Made by a program: the position numbers and the translations under genes. Below are positions 24,957 through 32,563 of a DNA stretch of 64,000 nt, one piece after another. Under the pieces are notes generated by a model. The model did not search any database and was not told where the DNA came from. It saw only the letters and a list, made by a program, of their open reading frames with translations. How positions within the stretch are numbered: position 1 is the first letter of the stretch; each line of letters opens with the position of its first letter. This DNA comes from DATLED01 sp035525495 (GTDB taxonomy: Bacteria > Actinomycetota > Acidimicrobiia > Acidimicrobiales > CADCTF01), in NCBI GenBank assembly GCA_035525495.1, contig DATLED010000058.1, positions 62,001-126,000 on the forward strand. Direction: 5' to 3'.

Positions 24957-27166
24957 CGGTGCGGGCCCGCTCGGCCGTCTCGTGCGTCGCCGCGCTGCTC
25001 GGCGCGTTCGTCGTCTCGGCGTTGGTGATGGTCGTCGCCGGCGACGGCTTCCGGGTCGAGATCGTGCTCGGGCGGGGCGTGCTCTTCGGCGGGTTCAACG
25101 CCCTCCTGGCGGCCGGCTTGGTGTTCGTCCACCGCGCCGCCAGGGTCGTCAACTTCTCCCAGGCAGGGTTCGGGGCGCTCGCCGTGTTCGCCTACCTCAA
25201 CCTGCGCGAGGCGTGGGAGTGGAGCTTCGCGCCCGCACTGGCGTTGGCTCTCCTGGGATCCATGGCGGTTGGCGCGCTCGTCGAGCTCGTCCTGCTCCGT
25301 CGCTTCGCCCTCGCCCCGCGCCTCGTCGTGACGGTCGTGACCATCGCCGTCGGCCAGACGCTTCTCGGGTTGGCGCTGGCGATGCCCGGGTGGTTCGGGT
25401 TCCTCCCCGACCCCGACACCGGCCAGACCCTGTTGCCGGCCGTGGCGCCGGCCACACCCTTCGATCGCCTCGGCTTCGGGTGGGGACGGTTGACGTTCAC
25501 GGGCGCGCAGGTGCTGGCCTTCGCTCTGACGGTCGTCGCGCTGCTCGCCTTCGCCACCTTCCTCCGGTTCACCCGCGTGGGCACGGCGCTCCGGGCGGCC
25601 TCGGAGAACCGCGAGCGCGCGGGGCAGCTCGGCATCGACGTCGGTGCCCTGTCGACCGTCGTGTGGGTCGTCGTCGCGCTGCTCGGCGCCGTCGCCGCCG
25701 TCGGCAGCACGTTCGCCGGTGCCGGCAGCCTGCAGTCGACCGTGCAGTCGTCGGTCGCGGCCTTCGGTGTGGGGACCCTGCTGCGCGGGCTCGCCCCCGC
25801 GGTGCTCGCCCGCTTCGACGACCTGCCGCTCGCCATCTGTTGCGGGTTCGCCGTCGGCATGGTCGAGGACGCTGTGCGCACATCGACCGGCCAGCCGGCC
25901 ACCGTCGACCTTCTCCTCTTCGTCGTCATCATCGCCGCGCTGCTGGTCCAGCGGCGCGGTGAGAGCCGAGTGGCGGCCGACGATGTCAGCTCGTGGGCTG
26001 CGACCGAGGAGGTGCGCGCCATCCCCGACCAGCTGGCGAGGCTCCCATCGGTGGTCCGGGGCCTCCGCCGCGCCCGGTGGCTCGTGATCTTCGTCGTCGT
26101 GCTGTTCCCGTGGGTGATGTCGCCGAGCCAGGTCAGCACCGGCGCGCTGTACGCGATCTACGGGATCGTCGGCATCTCCCTCGTGGTGCTCACGGGCTGG
26201 GCGGGTCAGATCAGCCTCGGCCAGTTCGCCTTCGTCGCCGTCGGTGCCGTCTTCGGCGGCTTCCTCGGCGACCATGGCTGGCCCTTCCTTCTCGTCCTCC
26301 CGCTCGTCTCGACGCTCACCGCGGGTGTCGCCGTCCTCGTCGGGCTCCCCGCACTGCGGATCCGCGGGCTGTTCCTTGCCGTCTCGACGCTCGCGTTCGC
26401 GGTCGCGTGCAGCACGTTCCTCCTGGACCGTCGCTTCACGGGCGCGCTGCTCGTGGAGAGCCTCGATCGCCCGCAGATCTTCTGGATCGACACCGGCGCC
26501 GGAGAGCGCGTGTACTACTACGTGTGCGTGGCGGTGCTCGGCTTCGCCCTCTTCGCCGCCACGGGGCTGCGGCGGAGTCGGACCGGACGGCTCCTGATCG
26601 CGACGCGCGAGAACGAGCGGACGGCGCAAAGCTTCACGATCAACCTGGTGCGGATGCGGCTCTCCGCCTTCGCCTTCAGCGGGTTCCTCGCGGGGATGGC
26701 GGGCGTCCTGTTCGTCTTCCACCAGAACGGGATCTCTCCGGCGAGCTACGACGCCACCCGCTCCGTCGACATGTTCCTGTTGTCGGTGCTGGGCGGGCTC
26801 GGTTCGGTCGTCACCGTGCTGGTGGGCGCGATCTACTTCGCCACCGCGGCCCTCGTGGTCGGCGGGGTGGGCGGGCGGCTCCTGGCGGGCTCGACGGGGG
26901 TGCTCGTCATCCTGGTGTTCCTCCCGACCGGCCTCGGCTCGTTGATCTTCCGGGCCCGCGACGGGTGGCTCCGGCGCGTCGCCACCCGCAACCGCATCTT
27001 CGTACCCACGCTCGCGGCCGGGCGGCTCAAGGTCGGCGACGAGGCCAAGATCCCCATCGCCGACCGTCCCGATGATGCCGCCGGTGTCGAGAACCGCTAC
27101 GAGCTGCTCGGCTCCGCGATCGGCGATCAGGGCTCGAGCCAATACACGAAGGTCTGGCGGTACTGA
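24953..27166 (+). CDS. LivH-LivM fused ABC permease
   Basis: A 737-residue membrane protein joining both permease subunits of a branched-chain-amino-acid-type importer. The LivH-like half covers about 1-330 (VVNFSQAGFGALAVFAY; FTRVGTALRAASENRERAGQ coupling loop). The LivM-like half covers about 370-690 (LTGWAGQISLGQFAFVAVGA; the coupling loop SRTGRLLIATRENERTAQ). A cytosolic tail of about 60 residues follows. GTG 24953 overlaps the preceding stop; the ATPase fusion begins 15 bases downstream. Confidence 0.92.
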   Translation: MTVRARSAVSCVAALLGAFVVSALVMVVAGDGFRVEIVLGRGVLFGGFNALLAAGLVFVHRAARVVNFSQAGFGALAVFAYLNLREAWEWSFAPALALALLGSMAVGALVELVLLRRFALAPRLVVTVVTIAVGQTLLGLALAMPGWFGFLPDPDTGQTLLPAVAPATPFDRLGFGWGRLTFTGAQVLAFALTVVALLAFATFLRFTRVGTALRAASENRERAGQLGIDVGALSTVVWVVVALLGAVAAVGSTFAGAGSLQSTVQSSVAAFGVGTLLRGLAPAVLARFDDLPLAICCGFAVGMVEDAVRTSTGQPATVDLLLFVVIIAALLVQRRGESRVAADDVSSWAATEEVRAIPDQLARLPSVVRGLRRARWLVIFVVVLFPWVMSPSQVSTGALYAIYGIVGISLVVLTGWAGQISLGQFAFVAVGAVFGGFLGDHGWPFLLVLPLVSTLTAGVAVLVGLPALRIRGLFLAVSTLAFAVACSTFLLDRRFTGALLVESLDRPQIFWIDTGAGERVYYYVCVAVLGFALFAATGLRRSRTGRLLIATRENERTAQSFTINLVRMRLSAFAFSGFLAGMAGVLFVFHQNGISPASYDATRSVDMFLLSVLGGLGSVVTVLVGAIYFATAALVVGGVGGRLLAGSTGVLVILVFLPTGLGSLIFRARDGWLRRVATRNRIFVPTLAAGRLKVGDEAKIPIADRPDDAAGVENRYELLGSAIGDQGSSQYTKVWRY

Positions 27167-27181
27167 CGTGACGGTGCTCGC

Positions 27182-30145
27182 GTGACCCTGCTCGACGACC
27201 GCCCTGGCGAACCCGTGGACGTGGTCGGGGCGCCCGACGCGGGGCCTCCGTCGCGTCGAAGGGGCCGCCGTGCCGGCCTCGGCGACGTGCTCCGCGAGTA
27301 CCGCCCGTCGGTGGTCACCGGGGGGCTGTCGACGACGCCTCTGCTCGTGATCGCCGCCATCAACATGGCCGACGAGTTCGACCGCATCGCCTTCGGCGTC
27401 CTCCTCCCCGAGATCCAGGACTACTTCGGTGTCAGCCTGACGACCGTCCTCACCTTCAGCGCGATCGCCGGCATCCTGCCGCTGCTCGTCGCCGTACCCA
27501 TCGGCTATCTCGCTGACCGCCTCCCGCGAACCAAGCTGCTGGCTGCCGGGGTGGTGACGTGGGGGGCCTTCTCGATGCTCACCGGGTTGGCGCCCTCCCT
27601 GCTGCTGTTGGCGGTCGCCCGGTTCGGCTCCGGGCTCGGCAAGACGCTCAACCCCGCGCAGTCCTCCCTGCTCTCTGACTACTACCCGCCGAACCGACGA
27701 GCCGGGGTGTTCTCGATCAACCAGCTCGGCAACGAGCTCGGACAAGTCCTCGCCCCACTCGTCGCCGGCGTGCTGGCATCGATCTTCTTCTGGCAGGTGC
27801 CCTTCCTCGCCTTCGGCATCCCCGCGTTCGTGCTGGCCGCGGTCCTCCTGCTCCGGATGCGCGAGCCGGTCCGCGGCGGACAGGAGCGCGCCGCGATGGG
27901 CGCGAGCGCCGAGAGCATCGCCGAGGAGGAGTCGCCTCCGGGCTGGGCGGAGGCGTGGCGGGTTGCGAGTGGCGTGCGGACGCTCCGCCGCATCTGGTGG
28001 TGCCTGCCCTTCCTCGTCGGCTCGGTGTTGGGAGTGGCATCACTGATGTCGGTCTTCTACGACGAGGAGTTCGGCCTCTCCTCGTTCGAGCGGGGGACGG
28101 TGACCGCCGTCGTCCAGCTCGCCGGTGTCGTCGGCCTGTTGCTCGGCGGAGGCATCGGCAATCGGATCATGGCCCGACGTCCGAGCCGCGTGGTCACGCT
28201 CGCAGGAGCGATCGCGATGGTCCCCGCGCTGGCCTACCTGTTGGTGGCCGTCACGCCGTGGCTCCCCGTCATCGTCGCGCTGCACTGCGCCGCCGCACTC
28301 TCGCTGTCGGTCTTCGCGCCGACGAGCGCGGCGGTGATCTCCCTGGTGGTCCCACCACGCGTCCGGTCCTTCGCCTTCGCGATCGGAGCCGTGTTCGTCG
28401 CGCCGGGTGTCCTGGTGGCACCGCTCGCCGGCGCGCTGGCGGACGCGTACGGCGTTCGCGCCGGGGTCGCGCTGCTCTCGCCGGTCTTCGCCGTCGGCGC
28501 GTTCATCCTCGCGTCGGCCGGTCGGACCGTCGATGACGACGTCCGCGCGGCCACCGCGTCGAGCCTTGCCCAGCAGGCCACGCGCCGGGCGAGGTCCGAG
28601 GGCCGGACGAAGCTGCTGGTGGTGAAGGACCTCGATGTCGCCTACGGATCGGTGCAGGTGCTGTTCGGCGTCGACTTCGAGATCGAGGAGGGCGAGATCG
28701 TCGCCCTGCTCGGGACGAACGGTGCCGGGAAGTCGACGCTGCTGCGGGCCATCGGTGGTGACACTCCCGCCGGCAACGGCGCGATCTCGTTCGACGGCGA
28801 GGACATCACCCACCTGCCACCCAAGGAGCACGTCGCCCGGGGGATCGTCCAGGTGCCGGGCGGAAAGGGGGTGTTCCCCAGCCTCACGGTCGATCAGAAC
28901 CTCGACGTGGCGGCGTGGGGCATCACCGATCAGGCGCTGGTCGGCGAACGCCGGGAGCAGGTGTTCGGGTACTTCCCCCGATTGCGCGAGCGACTCGGGC
29001 AGCAGGCCGGCAACCTCTCGGGCGGGGAGCAGCAGATGCTGGCCCTCGGCCAGGCCTTCCTCGCCCGACCCAAGCTGCTGATGATCGACGAGCTCACGCT
29101 CGGTCTCGCGCCGGTCGTCGTCGAGGACCTGCTCGGGATCGTGCGGGCGATCCACGCCGAGGGGACGACGGTGCTCCTGGTCGAGCAATCGGTCAACGTG
29201 GCGCTGACCGTCGCCGATCGTGCGGCGTTCATGGAGAAGGGCGAGATCCGCTTCTCCGGAGCGACGTCGGACCTGTTGCAGCGCGAAGACCTCTTGCGAT
29301 CGGTCTTCCTCACCAGCACCCCGGCGAGCGCGCGTCGCAAGTCGCGCCCCCCGGCGGGAGAGGCCGAAGTGGTGCTGCAGGTCGAGGGACTGACGAAGCA
29401 CTACGGCGGGGTCACCGCCGTCGACGCCGTCGACCTGACGTTGCGGGAGGGCGAGATCCTCGGGCTCATCGGGCCCAACGGCGCAGGCAAGACGACGATC
29501 TTCGACCTCATCTCGGGCCACGTGACGCCGACCTCGGGAACCGTCAGGCTGCTCGGCGACGACGTGTCCGACCTGGGGCCCGACCGTCGGGCGGCGCTCG
29601 GCCTGCACCGGTGCTTCCAGGACGCGCGACTGTTCCCGGCGCTCACGGTGGAGGAGACGCTCCTGGTGTCCCTCGACCGGAACCTCCAGGTGCGCAGCGG
29701 CGTCGCCGCGGCCCTCCGCCTGCCGAACGTCCGCAACGCCGAGGCGAAGCTGCGCAAGCGCGCCGACCGGCTGTTGTCGCTCTTGAACCTCGTGCCCTTC
29801 CGGGACACGTTCGTCCGCGAGCTGTCCACGGGGACGCGACGGCTGGTCGACATCGGATGCGTGCTCGCCTCCGACCCCATGGTCCTGTTGCTCGACGAGC
29901 CGTCGTCCGGCGTGGCGCAGCGCGAGACGGAGGAGCTGGGTCCGCTCATCCAACGGGTGAAGTTCGAGACCAACTGCACGATCCTCGTGATCGAGCACGA
30001 CATGACGTTGATCTCCGAGATCTCCGACGAGCTCGTCGCGCTGGAGACCGGTGCGGTCGTCGTCCGCGGCGCACCCGAGCACGTGTTGCGCGACCCTCGT
30101 GTGGTCGCGTCGTACCTCGGATCCACTCAGAGCAAGGAGCAGTGA
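27182..30145 (+). CDS. MFS transporter - LivF - LivG triple fusion
   Basis: A 987-residue protein. Residues about 45-455 form an MFS transporter with 12 likely membrane segments and motif A GYLADRLPRTKLL. A LivF-like ATPase covers about 480-715: Walker A GTNGAGKST near 510, signature LSGGEQQ near 611, Walker B LLMIDE near 631. A LivG-like ATPase covers about 729-985: GPNGAGKTT near 763, signature degenerate as LSTGTRR near 881, VLLLDEPSSG near 901. The two ATPases would power the LivH-LivM permease encoded just upstream; the role of the MFS part is unknown. The frame is continuous, so this is not a frameshift artefact. Confidence 0.93.
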   Translation: MTLLDDRPGEPVDVVGAPDAGPPSRRRGRRAGLGDVLREYRPSVVTGGLSTTPLLVIAAINMADEFDRIAFGVLLPEIQDYFGVSLTTVLTFSAIAGILPLLVAVPIGYLADRLPRTKLLAAGVVTWGAFSMLTGLAPSLLLLAVARFGSGLGKTLNPAQSSLLSDYYPPNRRAGVFSINQLGNELGQVLAPLVAGVLASIFFWQVPFLAFGIPAFVLAAVLLLRMREPVRGGQERAAMGASAESIAEEESPPGWAEAWRVASGVRTLRRIWWCLPFLVGSVLGVASLMSVFYDEEFGLSSFERGTVTAVVQLAGVVGLLLGGGIGNRIMARRPSRVVTLAGAIAMVPALAYLLVAVTPWLPVIVALHCAAALSLSVFAPTSAAVISLVVPPRVRSFAFAIGAVFVAPGVLVAPLAGALADAYGVRAGVALLSPVFAVGAFILASAGRTVDDDVRAATASSLAQQATRRARSEGRTKLLVVKDLDVAYGSVQVLFGVDFEIEEGEIVALLGTNGAGKSTLLRAIGGDTPAGNGAISFDGEDITHLPPKEHVARGIVQVPGGKGVFPSLTVDQNLDVAAWGITDQALVGERREQVFGYFPRLRERLGQQAGNLSGGEQQMLALGQAFLARPKLLMIDELTLGLAPVVVEDLLGIVRAIHAEGTTVLLVEQSVNVALTVADRAAFMEKGEIRFSGATSDLLQREDLLRSVFLTSTPASARRKSRPPAGEAEVVLQVEGLTKHYGGVTAVDAVDLTLREGEILGLIGPNGAGKTTIFDLISGHVTPTSGTVRLLGDDVSDLGPDRRAALGLHRCFQDARLFPALTVEETLLVSLDRNLQVRSGVAAALRLPNVRNAEAKLRKRADRLLSLLNLVPFRDTFVRELSTGTRRLVDIGCVLASDPMVLLLDEPSSGVAQRETEELGPLIQRVKFETNCTILVIEHDMTLISEISDELVALETGAVVVRGAPEHVLRDPRVVASYLGSTQSKEQ

Positions 30146-30147
30146 CG

Positions 30148-31191
30148 ATGGCCAAAGAACCGGGACGCCGCGCACGACAGCGGGCGACACCCGCCCCGTC
30201 GGGCAAGCCGGCACCGACGACCGATGTGACCCTCGACGTGGACCGTTACAAGGAGCTGTTCGACCGGATCACGGGCAACGTGAACAAGGTCATCCACGGC
30301 AAGGACGACGTCGTGCGGCTCACGCTCGTCGCCATCTGCGCCAACGGACACGTGCTGTTCGAGGACGTCCCGGGCGTGGGCAAGTCGATGTTGGCCCGTG
30401 CGTTCTCGCTCTCGATGAACGTGGGAACGAACCGCATCCAGTGCACGCCCGACATGCTGCCCGGCGACGTCACGGGCTCCTCCATCGTGGACGCCACCAC
30501 CCTCGAGTTCTCGTTCCGGCAAGGGCCGGTGTTCACGAACATCCTGCTCGTCGACGAGGTCAACCGGGCCACGCCCAAGACACAGTCGTCACTCCTCGAG
30601 GCGATGGCCGAACGCAACGTCACCGCCGATGGGGTCACCCACCACCTCCCGGACCCGTTCATCGTGCTGGCCACCCAGAACCCCGTCGAGCAGGCCGGCA
30701 CCTTCCCCCTTCCGGAGGCGCAGCTCGACCGGTTCCTCTTCAAGCTGACGGTGGGTTTCCCGGACCTCGAGGCCGAGCGGAAGGTCATGCGGGGAAATTT
30801 GCTCGGGCTCGAGGTCGAGGGGACCACGTCGGTGTGCGACAACGACGACATCCTCTGGATGCAGCACGCCTGCGCCAACGTCGAGATGACGGATCAGGTC
30901 GAGACCTACATCCTCGAGATCGTCCAGGCCACCCGCCAGGATCCGGCGCTCCTCATGGCCGCCAGCCCACGGGCATCGATCGCCATGGGTCGGGCGGCGC
31001 GGGCGCTCGCCGCCGCCGATGGACGCCGCCAGGTGTACCCCGAGGACGTCAAGGCGCTCCTCCAGCCGATCCTCGCCCACCGCCTGCTGTTGACGCCCGA
31101 CGCCCAACTCCGCGGCGAGACGGTGGACGACGTCCTGGAGCGGATCATCAGCAAGGCACGTCCCCCGCTCGGCGTCGGAAGCGCCGCGTGA
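30148..31191 (+). CDS. MoxR-family AAA+ ATPase
   Basis: A 347-residue AAA+ protein with Walker A EDVPGVGKSM, Walker B NILLVDEVNRATPKTQ, and the sensor region VLATQNPVEQAGTFPLPEAQ that defines MoxR. MoxR ATPases act as chaperones and are usually paired with DUF58 and transglutaminase-like proteins, exactly the order seen here. The start is 2 bases after the MFS-Liv fusion stop, so translation of the whole block is linked. A 78-base triplicate repeat follows the stop. Confidence 0.92.
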   Translation: MAKEPGRRARQRATPAPSGKPAPTTDVTLDVDRYKELFDRITGNVNKVIHGKDDVVRLTLVAICANGHVLFEDVPGVGKSMLARAFSLSMNVGTNRIQCTPDMLPGDVTGSSIVDATTLEFSFRQGPVFTNILLVDEVNRATPKTQSSLLEAMAERNVTADGVTHHLPDPFIVLATQNPVEQAGTFPLPEAQLDRFLFKLTVGFPDLEAERKVMRGNLLGLEVEGTTSVCDNDDILWMQHACANVEMTDQVETYILEIVQATRQDPALLMAASPRASIAMGRAARALAAADGRRQVYPEDVKALLQPILAHRLLLTPDAQLRGETVDDVLERIISKARPPLGVGSAA

Positions 31192-31269
31192 CATGACCCG
31201 CTTCCCGGCGCAGAGGCCATGACCCGCTTCCCGGCGCAGAGGCCATGACCCGCCCGCCGGCGCAGAGGC
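31192..31269 (+). repeat. Tandem repeat, three 26-base units
   Basis: Units at 31192-31217, 31218-31243 and 31244-31269 each begin CATGACCCGC and end GGCGCAGAGGC. The first two are identical and the third differs at two bases. Each carries an ATG, and the real DUF58 start is the fourth CATG at 31270-31273. The repeat fills the whole gap between moxR and the DUF58 gene. Confidence 0.95.
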
Positions 31270-31270
31270 C

Positions 31271-32563
31271 ATGATCGGCGCGACCCGGCAGATCGCCGCC
31301 CGTCGTGCCTCGGCGCGCGCCGAACGGGCGAACCGGCCGCTGCGCCGGCTCCTGACCGCGGTGACCGACCGGAGCGGGATCACCCAATCGGGGCTCGTCC
31401 TCGCGGCCGTCGCCCTCGCCGCATGGGCGCTCGGCTACTACGTCGCCGGCAAGCCGATGTACCTCGTCTGCTACGGCGCGGTCGCGGTGCTCGTGGCGAT
31501 GTGGTCGGTCGGTCGCCGGCCCCTGCCGCTGACGGGGGAGCGTTCGGAGCTGCGCGCCCGCCTGAGGGAGGGCGAGACGGTGAGCGTCGAAGTCGCGCTG
31601 ACGGCCGGACGAACCCTGTCGAACATCGTCCTCGAAGAGAAGCTCCCACCGCTGCTCGGGGAGTCCGCGCGCGTGCCGATCCCCACCGTGGAGGCGGGGG
31701 AGGCCGTCACGCACGCCTACGAGCTCACGACCTGGCGGCGGGGCTCGTACCAGCTCGGTCCGCTCGTCGCGCGGTGGAGCGATCCCTTCGGCCTCACCGA
31801 GCGACGGCTCGTCCTGGCCGAGCCGTACGAGCTCCTCGTGCACCCCGCGGTCGAGCCGGTGACCGACCGCCCGTTGACCCGGCTCTGGGAGGATCCTCCT
31901 CAGCGTCCGCCGTTCTCGCGTCCGTGGCCGATGGGGATGGAGTTCTACGGGATGCGCGAGTACCAGCGCGGCGACGACCCGCGCCGCATCGTCTGGCGCG
32001 CCTATGCGCGCACCCGCCGGCTGCTCGTCCGCGAGGCCGAACAGGGGATCACGGACAAGGTCGTCATCATCCTCGACACGGACGTCGAGACCCATTCGTC
32101 GGGCCCGGTCTCGGAGTCGTTCGAAGCCGCCGTCCGTGCCGCGGCGTCGCTCGGAGTCCGGCACCTCAAGGAGGGGTTCAGCGTGACCCTCGAGGGCTCG
32201 AATGGCAACATCACCGGACCGTTGCGGGTCGGTCGCGCCCGCATCGAACTCCTCGATGCCCTGGCCCGCATCGAGCGCGAGAAGGGTCCCGGACTGGCGA
32301 CGACCCTCGCGCGCCTGACCCGGTCGATCCCGCCCGACGCCCACGTCGCGCTGATCACCCCACTCCTCGACGTCAAGGCGGCCGCCAGCCTCAAGATGCT
32401 CACGGCCCGCGGGCGATCGGTGATCGTGGTGGCGCTCATGTGGACCGACGACGCCGTCGACACGCTCGGCACGGCCTCGACCCTCGGCGTGCAGGTGGTG
32501 GAGATCGGCCCGAACACGCCCCTCACGCGGGCGTTCGCGCACGTCGTCGGAGCGGGCGGGTGA
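31271..32563 (+). CDS. DUF58 protein
   Basis: A 430-residue protein with two N-terminal membrane segments (about 45-80) and the DUF58 signature EYQRGDDPRRIVWRAYARTR followed by LLVREAE. A von Willebrand A-like fold follows (VVIILDTDVETHSSG). DUF58 proteins accompany MoxR ATPases and are thought to be their clients. The stop overlaps the GTG of the transglutaminase-like gene. The start ATG 31271 lies at the end of the 26-base tandem repeats. Confidence 0.92.
   Translation: MIGATRQIAARRASARAERANRPLRRLLTAVTDRSGITQSGLVLAAVALAAWALGYYVAGKPMYLVCYGAVAVLVAMWSVGRRPLPLTGERSELRARLREGETVSVEVALTAGRTLSNIVLEEKLPPLLGESARVPIPTVEAGEAVTHAYELTTWRRGSYQLGPLVARWSDPFGLTERRLVLAEPYELLVHPAVEPVTDRPLTRLWEDPPQRPPFSRPWPMGMEFYGMREYQRGDDPRRIVWRAYARTRRLLVREAEQGITDKVVIILDTDVETHSSGPVSESFEAAVRAAASLGVRHLKEGFSVTLEGSNGNITGPLRVGRARIELLDALARIEREKGPGLATTLARLTRSIPPDAHVALITPLLDVKAAASLKMLTARGRSVIVVALMWTDDAVDTLGTASTLGVQVVEIGPNTPLTRAFAHVVGAGG

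Noticed and set aside
24599..27745. 1048-codon open frame on the minus strand
   Set aside because: Antisense to three clear transport genes; its Arg/Glu/His-rich composition is the usual mirror of GC-rich coding sequence.
31192..31269. CRISPR-like repeats
   Set aside because: Three contiguous 26-base units with no spacers and no cas genes.
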